The position numbers and the translations under genes were made by a program. Positions 38,782 through 50,372 of a DNA stretch of 64,000 nucleotides are shown here, piece after piece; within the stretch, counting starts at the first letter, position 1; every line of letters begins with the position of its first letter. The DNA comes from Bugula neritina (Eukaryota; Bryozoa; Gymnolaemata; Cheilostomatida; Bugulidae), in assembly GCA_964035545.1 (NCBI GenBank), contig OZ037766.1, positions 23,768,767 through 23,832,766 of the forward strand, in the 5' to 3' direction. The notes beneath the pieces were generated by a model, which saw nothing but the letters and a program-made list of their open reading frames with translations, searched no databases and was not told where the DNA came from.

Positions 38782-41700
38782 GTAAGTTTGATTCATTTGC
38801 TACTCTATTTATCCCACTAAGTTGTTTGATTGATGATCGTAGGTGATTTTGACACAATAGTCTGGCAGAAAAATGCCAATTTTTGACTTAGGTTCGCAAC
38901 CCCGGATAAAGTTTTTTTCTCTTCTGATTATTCAAATATAGGGTCTAGGTAAATGTTTCCAGGTGGGTGTGGACTTCTTACCCTTGAGCATTTTGAGAAA
39001 TTCAAGATGGCCGCCAGGCACCAAGCGATTTTTTCTAATTTAAATGCACCTACCCATTGGGGCTAAATTTAAGGTTCCAATGCTTTGAAATCTTTAGAAA
39101 TTGATATAATAAAGATGCATGTGCCTTTATCATAATTATGTATTATTGAGTAATAGGTAAATGATACCCAATGGTAACTAAGCTAAGCCTTAATCATTCA
39201 TTTTTTCAAGTTTAACCTAGCCTTGCCGTGTTTATAATTTCCTTGCATCTCTGCATCAGTTTGTTCTAACTTCATGAAAATTTACTATATGGTGTGATTT
39301 TATATGCTGATTACAAATATGTCCACCAAATAAAGCTGAAAGGGGTTCTGCAAACTTAAAATGCAACGTCATTGCCATATGAGCTAAATAGCAATTTATT
39401 TCCAACTGGCATGCCTATCGAAAAGGTTTGTTGAGCTGCCAACTAAATAGTTATTTTCAGTTTTAAAATTTAGCTATGTTTTTTAAAGTTATAAAAAGAG
39501 GTCAACAACCTTGATAACACAGCACCATGGCTTCTTAACATAATTTAATTGCTTTATTATTGACACATCATTTATCTAAATATTGACATTTTTTCTTTCG
39601 AAAACTATTTCTACAATCAGCACATTTCACTTTTCCTCTAAAAGCATTTGTAAACAGTTTTTTATGAATGAAAATGTATTTTATGCTGAGGGAAGTAATA
39701 CATCTATTAGAACAGTGGTTCCCTACCTTTTTCATACCAATCCCCTTTCATTAACGTTTACTATTAATTTCTCCCTTTTTAATGACCTATGTTGGGTGCG
39801 CTGGAACACTAACAGCTGAAAGTGATTTGGTAGAAGTAGTTAATTCTACTTTTGGTGATTTCTCCAAAATGCCAAATAGAAAAAGTTTCTCCATAATGTA
39901 CAAGGTCTGAGAATATTGGTGGGACAACTGTTAAAGCCAGTCTTGATGAAAGTGTAATCACTAGCATGAAGAAGCTTGAAAAGATGTTGAGTAAGATTGC
40001 AGAGAGCTCAAGAACAGCAAAACTGCGGGCCATGTGCTTTATTGGACCAATTTTTACCATCAACACCCACATCGTAGCTGTTAGAGAATGAGATTGGGCC
40101 TTACACCTAGCAATGGAAGAGGAAATGCACTATCTGCATAGCGTGAAGGTCATGCCACAAGATGTAAGGATTGAATTTGCCGCTGGTAACCACACAATGC
40201 ATCATAAACGCGGCCAGCTCGACGGCATCTGGTCGAACATGACCATTGAGGTGACCTTCGTAAGATTTGGTCACAGCAAGGGGAATCATTGGCATCACCA
40301 CTAAATCCGAAACTCTCAAGGTGTGGGTGTACAGCACTTCTGCATGCAGCAAGATACAGTATGGCCGCAGTGACATCAGGGATAAGTCTGAAATAAATGC
40401 TTTTACTGCTCATAAGGATGAGATGCAATCAAGAATCCAATCTGATTCAAAGGACAAGGAGTCTGTCAAACGGAAGATTGAACTCTGCAATGACCCACTC
40501 AAAGAATGATGCCACCCAGTTGCTCTTGTCAATATTGAAGCAGATAAGTGCAACTGAGATGAGGATGCTTCGAAACATTACAATATGAATTGGGAAGACC
40601 ATGTAACAAATGATAATATAAATGAGGAGGCCAAAATAGAAGCTATCGCAATAGACATGAGGAGGAGACCTCTTCAATGGTATGGACATGTGCGCAGAAG
40701 AGATACGGAGGAAGATATTATAATGGTGGCTGAGATGAAGATACAGAGAAAGAGAGGGGGGGGACAAAAAAGGTTAATGGATACAGTGAAGGATGGCATA
40801 CTGAAATGTGGCTTCTCAGATAAAGATGTTGACAATAGAATCAGATGACACTCTCTGATAGCACTTGGTGCCCTGCAAAACCACTACTCATCCTGGACCA
40901 CAGCGTATACTGGGTGAGAAGGTTTGAGACAAAGCCCTATAATGAACAATTTGCTGTCTTCCCATGGCCTCTCAGGGGCAACAATGTAAAATATTGGAAA
41001 GGGAGTCATACTAAATGTCTTGGTAGAAGGAAAGTGTGATTTGGTGACACTAGTGCTTTTTTTCAGGATGACTATTCATACAAGCTACCAAGTTTATGCT
41101 ATGTTGCTACAATTATGCAAAGTGCTTCTCCATGACATCTACAAGACAAAAGGCTTGGGAAACCAAGGTCAGCAATGCTATTTGCGATGTGCCTTCAACT
41201 TATGTACTTTGCCTCCTACAGATGAAGCTATTGGACAATGTCACCAGAGCACACCTCCAGGTAGCCATATGAAACTGCGGCATTAAACCCACTAGAACAT
41301 TGGTAGGTGATAGGGAATCTAATAGAATCTCTTTTCCCAAAAGGAGTAGGAAATGATGTTGTGCTTACACCAGACAGTATTATGAAGTAGATCATGTTAG
41401 TTAATTTGGTGTACACTCGAAGACTCTAGCTTTTGGCGATTTTTCACGATTTAGCTGCTATTGTATATAGATTTTTGCCTCAAACTATCAAAATTTTAAC
41501 AAATAAAACTGAATAATTCCCAGTTATGCATTATTTTCTATGTCTATTCCTAATTTATTATTACATTGGGATATTATATAGGCCGTGATGATCCACAAAT
41601 GTATATTTAGCTCGTATGACAATGACGCCGCGCTTAAATGTTGCAGGACCTCTTCCCAGTCATTTTTGTTATGCATAGATAGAATCAGCAAATACTATTA

Positions 41701-44700
41701 CCCTATGTAGTAAGTTTTTAGGAATTTTGAGCAAACTTTAAAATGTTTGATCATAATCTGCTGATGTGTACTAAATAAAGTAAAATGGCCCAAATTCATT
41801 AAATGCTCTTGTGGAAGCCAACAATCATGCAAAACAACACAATATGGCTATTCTAGTACATCTATTCTATGCACAGAGTTCTGTCCTTGTGAAGCAGTAA
41901 CAGAAGTGTGCTGCAATGAACTAACATTTCTAACAAATGCTAATGATAGAAAAAAATGAAAAAGGTGTTTAATATGAACATAAGTGAAAGTTTGTCGCAT
42001 TTGTACAATTATATATATATGTTCAATTTTAACTTCAGCTGAGCAATAATATGCTGCATCTGTATCTTTTTTTCACTTTCTATTCACTGGCAATGAGCAA
42101 TGTTTTTTTTTATATATCTGTCCAGTGTCCAAACAGTTATTCAAAAACCTTGTATCATTTCTCTGCACCACATGTGATGTTTTATTGAAGCAATTCCGAT
42201 TTTTGAGCTGAGAAACATGTCTCTTGGCTTTTTACTTTGATTTCTTTTTACTGGCATGGCACATATTCATTCTAAAAATGCGCATCTATTTTATTCAGCA
42301 AAAAATTTTGTTTTTGCAACATAATACAGACTTTATGCCAACTAGATTACGATTTTTTCATAATTGGCGGCCATCTTGGGTTTCTCGAAATGCTCAAGGG
42401 TGACAGGTCCACACCCACCTGGAAACATTTACCTGGACCCTCAAGATAAATAATCAAAGGAGAAAAAAACTTTATCCGAGATTGCGAACCTAACCCCCAG
42501 TTCTGCCAGACTACAAAGAATAATTGTACAGAGGTGGCTGATAATATTTAACAAATTGTTGCTATTTTGAAAGTGGTATATTTATTATTTTAGAAACTTT
42601 TCAAATGTTTAAAAACTCATGTGTAGTTGTCGAAAATATTTCAAACCATATATATAAATTGATTACATAGTCTATTGGTATGACTCTTACCATCAAACCA
42701 TTAAATTTCTGCTTAATAGAGCATTAGATTATCATATAGCCTATATTTTTAATTCCTGATTGTTAAAAACATCTTGCAGCAAAGTCTATCTTATTGTAGG
42801 GAAGGTATATTTAGTCTATTGCAGGAAAAGTCTATTATGTAATAGGAAAAGCATATTATGTTGTAGGGAAGGCATATTCTATTGTAGGGAAAGTCTATGA
42901 GCATGATATGTGGCGCACTCAAGTGGTTAACTGACTTCGAAGCTCAAAAAGAGACAGAGTTTAGGAAATTATTGGATGATATTACCAATGATGCTAAAAC
43001 GTGAGGGTTTTGCAAAACTCTAGCTTGTATCAAATTGTTGGTTTCATAGCGTTTGATTGATTTATGTGTTTGTTTGTACTTCATGCCTGCCAGCAATAGC
43101 TTTTATTTTTGTGGGATGACAACTAAATCGATATTTTGGAGTTGTCCAATCTATACATAATTGACTAGTTAGCAGCGATTCAGGTTTTTCTGCTCGGTAT
43201 ATTGATTCTAGTCCTGTTGTAATATTTGTGGTCATTATATATAGTGACAGTTAGCTGGTTATTTATATTTTATCATTCACCATTCACCATTCACAATCAC
43301 TTTGGGCTCATAATATAGTAATTTAGCTCGCCTGTTGAATTTTCATGAGAGCATAAGTCTCATTGACTGTTATGCTGCAATTTTTTCCTACCTGAGAAAA
43401 TGTGTCATTCAATTGTTTTTATTGCTTTTCAAATTTCTTCTCTTGTTTTACTCTACCAGGGAAGAGATGGGGTGTTACCAACAATTGTTGTCAATATTCA
43501 ATAATAGACATGGAATTCATAAGCAGACAACTCCGGTGTACAGATTTTGTGCATTTAATTCAGTCATAATAACTGATACAGGATTGTATCCCATAATTAT
43601 ATTTAGTCATAACTAAGTTGCAATCCTAGTTTTTGTTCATACTTTTTAGCCATAGTTGTTCATTCACAATAAAGTTGGCCGAATGGTGAAGGCCATCTGG
43701 TGTAATCAGCATATAATTCCAGCCATGCAATACTCGTGAAAAGATATTGTTAATCATACTTCTAGATTCATTTCTAGGTGCACTAATTCTACTAGTAAGA
43801 CCTCAGCAGCTGCTAAATCTTCAGAACCTGATTGGATAACTAATTACTCGAGCAAAAAGAGCGAGAAGGAAGAGTTAGCAAAAATTCAGGTGAAGCGCAT
43901 GTTGCTAAAATAATGGTTATTTGCTCTATTTGAATTATTTTAGTTTCTTAGTCTTTCATTTCGCTCTTCTTGCAAACAAAAAACTTTGAAATTTTTACAA
44001 TAACTTGCTTTTTATATTGACTACAAGTTCATCAAATACATTCTATATAAAATTTAGATTTGTAGTTTTATTGCTTATACACTTGCACCATAAGATGAGA
44101 TTAATACCCTAAGATGATATTATTATACAGAGGGAGAGAGATATTATAATAAAGAGAGAACAGAGGTTGATAGAGTTGAAGAAGAATATCCAGGCTCCGA
44201 CATTCTACAGAAAGGGCACTAAAAGGCCGGTTGGTTGAATATGAGTCATGGAATATAAAATTTATAAAAGTGTCTCTTTTTGCGTGCAGTTATTGCCAGA
44301 CAGCAATCTGCACACGGTCTTACATTATAGTATTTGTATTCAACACTTATGGTTAATTCTACTCCAACACCTTAATTTGCCAGATGTTGGTTTATTCTAT
44401 TTCAATCTCTCTGCTCTCTAATATCACAATACTGCTTTGTCTAGTTGTTGATTTTCTGTGATTTGTGCCAGTTAGAATATGCCACCAATATCTGCTGTAA
44501 TGTATGTCAGTGCACTTTATAATCTGCATAATTTTATGCTTCTCTTTGTATTAAAAACATGTTTTTGAAACTGAAACATTTCATACAAATCTTGATTACT
44601 ATAAGATTCTTGTTGTCAGTTATGGAACATCATATAAGGTTTTTTATTGTATAATGCTACACTGTACTATACCATGCCATACCGTGATTTATTTTGTTAT

Positions 44701-47700
44701 ATTGTGCTATACTGTGTTAAATTATGCTATACTGTGTTACATTATGCTATACTGTGTTACATTATGCTATACCGTGTTAAATTATGCTATACTGTGTTAC
44801 ATTATGCTATACTGTGTTACATTATGCTATACCGTGCTTAATTATGCTATACTGTGTTACATTATGCTACATTGTACCATATCAGCGATTGATGTATATT
44901 TTCTAGTATGTATATAATTTTTTATTCCTAGCACAAGGAAACTGATAATGACGCCTTCACAGATTTCATGCAGACGGCTGATGAACAACTCAAAGTGGAG
45001 TATGAAAAAGAGGCTCGGCAAATTGATGAGGATTTCCTGTTGAATCAGATGGAGGCTGATGAGGCCGAGAATTCCGAAGGAGAGGAAGAAGATATATATG
45101 TTACTAAGGTGGGTGAACATGTTGGCTGCTGGCTGCGTTTAGACATATCCATTCAATAGCTTGCAGCACAACCTGAGCATAACACATTTCTGCTCTGCTC
45201 TGCGATGTAAACTGTATTATTTATGTGATGAGAACTAAACTTTTCTATATTCTACACTGATTATTGGTGCATTGTTTTGAGGGTATATGGAATGAATTTT
45301 TTGTAAAAAGATGTGATTTCTTTTAATTAACTCATGGTGATTGTAGATCTGTCTCATGCTTTTAGTTTTGCAAAATTGATTGTCTGGACAAGAATGGAAA
45401 ATGGACCTGAAAATAAAATCCTTATTTTCCTATCTAATAAAACCTAAATTGCTGAATTACCAAATTTAAGTGATGTGGTGTAAACTGTTGGCTCTCAGCT
45501 TTTTCTTAGTTTTTTAAAGAGACTAGTTTTGCTTTTGTGAGTTTATTGTGTCTATTGCCTCTGTTTTTTTATTTTAGATATATTTTTGCAGTAGGACTCA
45601 TTCCCAGCTCTCACAGTTTGTGGGGGAGGTACTCAAATCCCCTTACTCCCACACTGTCAGATCAGTGTCCTTGGGCTCCAGACAAGTGAGTCTTCGATTT
45701 AGATTTAGTATTCTATTGACAGATCTGCTGCTAAATCTTCCAATCAAGTTAGTTTAAATTTTAAAGAGACAATTTAAGTCAATTTTTTCTTTTCAAATTG
45801 AATGTAAATAATATACACAATATTTCAAATTTCACATATGTTGCAATTGTTTTGAAACGAGCAGCACTTACCACAATACTATCCTCTTTATCTCAGTCTT
45901 TCCAACTCATGCTGACATTGTTGACTAACTTGACATTCACACCAAGTTAAGAAGTTTGGTGAAAATTGTGTTGTAACTAAAGTTTTAAAGTTCTATGTAG
46001 ATTAACTAAATTGAACTTCTACTATTTATATGATAATTGCCACAACTCTTTATAATTACAATGCTTTGACTAAATTCTTAGAGTATTTATTTATATCACA
46101 TCATTGCACTAATAACTAATCTATGTTTGTTATTATTGTATTATTTATGTATATAGTTGTGTTAGTCTAACATCATTGCACTAATAACTAATTTATGTTT
46201 GTTATTATTGTATTATTTATGTATATAGTTGTGTTAGTCTAACATCATTGCACTGATAACTAATCTATGTTTCTTATTGTATTATTTATGTATATAGTTG
46301 TGTTAGTGTAACATCATTGCATTAATAACTAATCTATGCTTGTTATCATTGTATTATTTATGCATATAGTTGTGTTAGTGTAACTGTTACTGCTATTTCC
46401 AGAATATGTGTATTAATGGAGATGTGAACAGACTCAAGTCTCTTACACTCATCAATGATAGATGTAAGGAACTGCAGAAAAACAGCAGTAAGAAGTCAAC
46501 ATCTGATACAGGGAAAAGGAGGAAGCAAAGTGGTTGCTGTCCTTACTATAACCAGTCTAGAATTCGGCATCTGACAGAGAGGGCACTGGTAATGCTTGTC
46601 AGTTATTTATAAATTTGCCTTTAAGATGACATCACACAATTATTTAACGTAATTAATAAAGCTTTGCGTTTCATGGGACAATTTGAAAATATAATAAACA
46701 TACATTGCACAACCTCAAAAACTAAAATTAGAATGATATTTTAATTGTTTGATTCTAGTTAATGGTAAATAACGTGATTTTATAATACAATTTGTTGTAT
46801 GTTATATCCGATATGTTGCCTATTAATGCTAGAGTTGAGTTGATGGCTAACATCATTTGGCTACTTGTCTACATACTTATTATGTAATACAGTAGTTGTA
46901 TGTGCAGCTAGAGGTCAAGGATATTGAAGATCTGGTGAAAACAGGAAAGAAGGTAAAGGCGTGTCCATATTATGCTGCCAGGCGCTCAGTTCCAGCTGCG
47001 CAGGTCAGCATAGCTACTCTGTATCTCTATTACTGCTCTACAGTAGCTATGAGTTGCCCTTCAATGCATGTCATATGTACTTGGTTATTACTAGGAGTTA
47101 TGCTCTCTAAAAAAGCTCGATGGTGTTATTTAAAATGTTTTGTCACTGAATGCAGTTTATAGAAACATCTTTCCTTGCAACATTTATTTTGATTTAATTA
47201 AACAGTGTCATGCTATTAAGGTCATTTTCACCAGCTAGTTGCTATTTGAATATATATTGGATAATATACTCTCTGCTAGAGCTGGTGATGTAACGCCATT
47301 GACTAGCAGCTATAGATAGTATTATGTATACATGTTCTAGAATCTGGTAGATGTTTATGTTACTACACAATAGTGTTTGTGACTACTCATGTTACCATGC
47401 AGTACTGCTTATGTTACTATATAATACTAATTTCAGCTGGTAGTGTTACCATACAATACTACTTATGTTACTATACTGTACTAATTTCAGCTAGTAGTGT
47501 TACCATACAACACACTGCTACACAATTCAACTAGAAAAGCCTCAGGTATCCAACTCAAAGACAATATCGTGATTATTGATGAAGCCCACAACCTTTTAGA
47601 AACCATCAGCAATATCCACAGCGTAGAGGTCTTTGAATCTCAGGTATCTGTTTATTTAAATAATTTAGTTATGAATGTGTAGATATCATATCCGTGTACT

Positions 47701-50372
47701 GCTTCTGTTAGTTACGTAAAAGATGGTGCTTAGAAATAAATGGTTTGTAACAAAACTAGCTTGAAAATGAAATTTTCATGCTCTTGCTAACAAAGATGAA
47801 GGTGTCAGACCAAAAAATAATTTCATCTGGATGTGTGACTAGTAATGTTCATATTGATGTGCAGCAAGCATGGTTTTAGCAGGTTTAACTAGCCATTAAT
47901 CAAACATCCGTGGTTTAGATGGCTGAACAACAATTATCTATTCAATGAATATAATATTGGTTTAAGAAAAACTTACCTGCGTTTATAGTTGCTATCTATG
48001 GTGGAATGGTTTTTTTTTAATGAGACAAGAACTTTTTTATTGTTGTGGCAAAGCAAAAATTAACATCACCAAATTTCGCTTTTTTCTGGAATTGAACAAC
48101 TGTTTATTAAACTAGTGTTCTAACCACTAGACCACAACTGCTCTGCTGATATTGATTTAATAACTTTATTTAATTTAATTTTTCAATAATTTAATATTGT
48201 TTTATTCTAGTTATATTTATCAGATTATTTTAACTCCAAGCTGAAAGTAATGAGCAAATCACTGAGAATGGCATTTGAGTCATTGTACTTAATTTTTTTC
48301 ATGACCGTCCGCAAATCCAAATTAGCTAAATAAGAAATAAACCAAAATTAAAAAACCTTGATGATTTAGTTGTATTTATCAATACTTTATTAGTTTTAAG
48401 CAAAAATCCATATACATTAGCAGCTAAATTGTGAAAAATAGCTAAAAACTGGAGATATATAGCGTGTACTAAATTAAGTAAAATGACCCATTTTGTATTG
48501 TATTGAAACATCCAACATATGACATAATCTTGAAGATTTCTCTTGTTTTCGTTTGTAGTTGGTGCAAGCCCGGAGCCAATTGGAACGGTATAGAGACAAA
48601 TACAGGAGCAGATTACTCCCATTGAATCTCTTACATGTAGAACAACTTATTAACATAATGTCAGAATTCATAATGTATCTGAATAATGCAGGTAATAATG
48701 GTTACAGCTGCATTCATGTTTATGCAAATTTGTTTTCTTATTGAAATATTTTATCATCATTAAGTATCTTTTGGCAATTTGCCAGTTTTTATGACTGGTT
48801 ATTAAGGAGTGAAGGAATCGTTATGTCGTCAGATGGATCAAACATATGAAAATAGTTTTCTGACAGGTGAACGTACCTGTGATTGATGATGTTATTCATA
48901 TGCACACCTGGGTTGATGGGAATTAAATGATACTGGAAAGTATCACACACATATTCTAATGATACGAGCTGGCTAAGGATATAGTAACAGATCCTATTAC
49001 TGTTCAGTGGGAAAAGTCACTCTGTTAATTCTTTTCTGCATATTCAATGTATCTACATTCAGCCCATTTACACTATGCACTCATGGTAGTGTAGTGTATA
49101 GGTCTATTAACTTTTTAGTGAGTGCAGCACTCTTTGCATTTCACTTTTACGTGTTTTTTTCAATTAATTACGTGTTATTGAGAATAGGAAGTAAAATTTT
49201 TAAATGAAATAATTAAAAATAACCACCAGGATAGTAAAGCTGTTAGCCAATACAATTGGTCAATTTGATTTCTCCTACTGGCAATTTACTCTGTGGGGTA
49301 GATAACTGCAGCAGCACATTTTTACTGCATGTGGTTTACTCAGACTATATCTGAGCTCTTATATTTCAGGAGATACTAAACTGCTAACAGTCAATGACTT
49401 CCTGTCCGCTTGTAATCTCGACAACATCAACTTCTTCGCACTTCTCAGATTTTGTGAAAAGTCGCAAATTGCAAGGAAACTTTCCGGATTTGTTGGACAC
49501 GATAAAAATAAGGTGAAGGTAGGTATTAGATATTAGAAATTGTGCAATAAATTAATCCTGGTCTTTATGTAGCATTCAATGTAAACTTCTACATTAATTT
49601 AGTGAATTTACAACAGTTTTATAGTTTCTCCACCAATATTATTTATTAGTTCTTCACCTTTTTTTCTGTTATTTCTGTTTCTGTTATTAATCCTGGTCTT
49701 TATGTAGCATTCAATGTGAACTTCTACATTTAATGAATTTACAACAGTTTTATAGTTTCTCCACCAATATTATTTATTAGTTCTTTACTTTTTTTTCTGT
49801 TATTTTCGAAAGAATTCGTACAACTTAGTTCAATTAACTTTGGCAGACAAAGTTCTAGGAATTACAATATTTTGATTCAAATTTCCTCAAATTTATTTTT
49901 TATGTTTTATACTGATGTCAATACACTTGCTGTATTTTGAATGAACACATCTTCTGTTGTTTTGTTCAAACCTGGAATTGGAGGATAAAAATATCTGCTA
50001 GTATGTCTCCCACTACTTTGAAATGTTATACTTGGCACAGAATCTTCCTATTTCATCCAAATTTCATCAACACTTTCTAAAACTAGAATAGGCTTGCTTT
50101 GATAGCCTTCAAGCCAGTTGGTAACAGCATACAGCTCCCCTAACCAAGATTTGTATCTTTGAACTTGGTAGTGTTGCTCTGTGTAAGCCGAGTTTAGATT
50201 AATATGCTGTTTTTGGCAACCCCTCCTTGTAGCTTTACAGTTGGTATGTTTTTATAGAATAATGATGAGCAGTGCTCCAGCAGTGCCAAGGCTATGGAAA
50301 CTAAGCAGAGTGGAATTTCATCCTTACTGCAGAAAATCAAACATTCAGAGACTTCTTCAGCTCATGAGGCTG
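38285..50372 (+). CDS. DDX11: DDX11/Chl1-type iron-sulfur DNA helicase, first 13 exons (C-terminal half not found)
   Basis: DDX11 (ChlR1, yeast Chl1) is a 5'-3' superfamily 2 DNA helicase of the XPD/FANCJ group that works in sister-chromatid cohesion and at replication forks. Exons: 38285-38336, 38654-38781, 42888-43000, 43778-43889, 44131-44229, 44932-45108, 45578-45685, 46403-46588, 46908-47003, 47491-47643, 48559-48691, 49370-49512 and 50258-50372. They join in one frame to about 538 residues (human DDX11 is about 970). Visible motifs: [11 protein letters not shown] (Q-like), [12 protein letters not shown] (Walker A, about 52-63), CSRTHSQL (motif Ia), four Fe-S cysteines (about 266, 284, 308/309 and 344) and DEAHN (about 387). 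The start has a good context (CACCATGG) and an upstream in-frame TAG. Exon 12 could instead end at 49518. No motif IV-VI exon is found downstream, so the gene is truncated, has a very long intron, or is broken by assembly. Confidence 0.9.
40113..40509 (+). pseudogene. Decayed transposon protein fragment
   Basis: Two overlapping plus-strand frames (40113-40304 and 40267-40509) join with one frameshift into a protein-like stretch: [36 protein letters not shown], then a charged Lys/Glu-rich tail ending NDPLKE. The style matches transposon-encoded proteins seen in cnidarian and mollusc genomes, but I cannot name the family. It is not intact. Confidence 0.5.
40540..40870 (+). mobile_element. 3' end of a non-LTR retrotransposon reverse-transcriptase ORF, inside the DNA transposon
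   Basis: The plus strand reads TEMRMLR, one frameshift, then DHVTNDNI and [11 protein letters not shown], followed by [17 protein letters not shown]. The sequence W-Y-G-H-V-x-R-R-D with a following G-(R/G)-(G/P)-(Q/R)-K-(R/K) basic tail is the usual C-terminus of reverse transcriptases of RTE-like and related non-LTR elements. Only the last 100 or so residues remain. Confidence 0.7.
42774..42900 (+). repeat. Tandem copies of the DDX11 exon 3 splice acceptor
   Basis: About five to six imperfect units of the form TATTGTAGGGAAAGTCTAT, 20-25 bases apart. The last one is the real acceptor plus the first codons of exon 3 (TTGTAG|GGAAAGTCT, Gly-Lys-Ser). Confidence 0.7.
42888..45108 (+). CDS. DDX11: DDX11 exons 3-6: rest of Walker A and the charged insertion
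   Basis: Exon 3 (42888-43000) starts [14 protein letters not shown], completing Walker A. Exon 4 (43778-43889) contains EPDWITNY, matching the PDWITEF of human DDX11; an alternative acceptor at 43763 would add five residues in frame. Exon 5 (44131-44229) is a basic helix (IIIKREQRL). Exon 6 (44932-45108) is strongly acidic ([19 protein letters not shown]). This matches the long charged insertion between motifs I and Ia that sets DDX11 apart from XPD. Confidence 0.88.
44645..44885. repeat. Minisatellite, 20-bp unit, about nine to ten copies
   Basis: ATTATGCTATACTGTGTTAC repeated with minor variants in DDX11 intron 5. Open frames over it are an effect of the repeat. Confidence 0.9.
45578..47003 (+). 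CDS. DDX11: DDX11 exons 7-9: motif Ia and iron-sulfur cluster domain
   Basis: Exon 7 (45578-45685) encodes [14 protein letters not shown] and ends SVSLGSRQ. Exon 8 (46403-46588) encodes [14 protein letters not shown] and GCCPYYNQ. Exon 9 (46908-47003) encodes LEVKDIEDL and [16 protein letters not shown]. The four cysteines (NMC, DRC, CCPYY, ACPYY) correspond to the 4Fe-4S ligands of the XPD/FANCJ/DDX11 group, so cluster binding should be intact. Confidence 0.92.
46075..46390. repeat. About 73-bp tandem repeat, four copies, in DDX11 intron 7
   Basis: Unit containing TATTATTTATGTATATAGTTGTGTTAGTSTAACATCATTGCA and CTAATCTATG, repeated up to the exon 8 acceptor region. Confidence 0.85.
47437..47508 (+). 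repeat. 54-bp duplication of the DDX11 exon 10 acceptor and first codons
   Basis: CTAATTTCAG|CTGGTAGTGTTACCATACAA at 47427-47456 is repeated as CTAATTTCAG|CTAGTAGTGTTACCATACAA at 47481-47510. Splicing to the upstream copy would encode LVVLPYNT and then a stop within about 15 codons, so the downstream copy is the functional exon. Confidence 0.8.
47491..47643 (+). CDS. DDX11: DDX11 exon 10: Walker B, DEAH box
   Basis: Encodes [20 protein letters not shown] and then [14 protein letters not shown], ending VEVFESQ at donor GTATCT. The DEAH box is motif II (ATP hydrolysis) and matches [10 protein letters not shown] of human DDX11. Confidence 0.93.
48055..48160 (-). mobile_element. tRNA-derived SINE fragment, minus orientation
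   Basis: On the minus strand it reads AGCAGTTGTGGTCTAGTGGTTAG (A box) followed by a degraded B box (TTCAATTCC) and short body. It lies in DDX11 intron 10. Confidence 0.65.
48340..48490. repeat. Dispersed repeat, copy 1 (partner 50855-51000; inverted relative near 41430-41500)
   Basis: Shared words include ATACATTAGCAGCTAAAT, TGTGAAAAATAG, GGAGATATATAGC and TACTAAATTAAGTAAAATGA. The partner at 50855-51000 carries the same string with small changes. The region at 41430-41500 contains an inverted relative (TTTTTCACGATTTAGCTGCT). Confidence 0.7.
48559..50372 (+). CDS. DDX11: DDX11 exons 11-13: Arch-like insertion after motif II, last exons seen
   Basis: Exon 11 (48559-48691) encodes [19 protein letters not shown], as in the LCQAHSQLLQY region of human DDX11. 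Exon 12 (49370-49512) encodes [18 protein letters not shown] and [15 protein letters not shown]. Exon 13 (50258-50372) encodes a Ser-rich linker ending [13 protein letters not shown] at donor GTGAGT. In human DDX11 the next segment leads to HIEGFLAAL and the second RecA-like domain. No such exon is visible on the plus strand from here to position 64000. Confidence 0.88.
49550..49805. repeat. About 130-bp tandem duplication in DDX11 intron 12
   Basis: TTAATCCTGGTCTTTATGTAG through CACCAATATTATTTATTAG and the following T-rich stretch appears twice in direct order (from about 49553 and 49688). Confidence 0.85.

Larger units (their letters stand above)
38859..42512. mobile_element. 3.65 kb DNA transposon with long terminal inverted repeats, in DDX11 intron 2
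   Basis: The left end AGTCTGGCAGAAAAATGCCA and the inverted right end AGTCTGGCAGAACTGGGGG continue as matching inverted repeats for about 165 bases (shared words include GGATAAAGTTTTTTTCTC, GGTAAATGTTTCCAGGTGGG, ACCCTTGAGCATTT and AAGATGGCCGCC). Only a 3-bp CAA flank repeat is visible, and only if the TIR is extended by one T. The interior has decayed open frames on the plus strand (40113-40509) with [17 protein letters not shown] and [13 protein letters not shown]. These remind me of an uncharacterised transposon-borne protein common in invertebrate genomes, recalled and not checked. No catalytic triad is recognisable. Confidence 0.8.

Noticed and set aside
44647-44917. Overlapping plus-strand frames rich in Tyr, Cys and Leu
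   Set aside because: They read through a 20-bp minisatellite inside a DDX11 intron.
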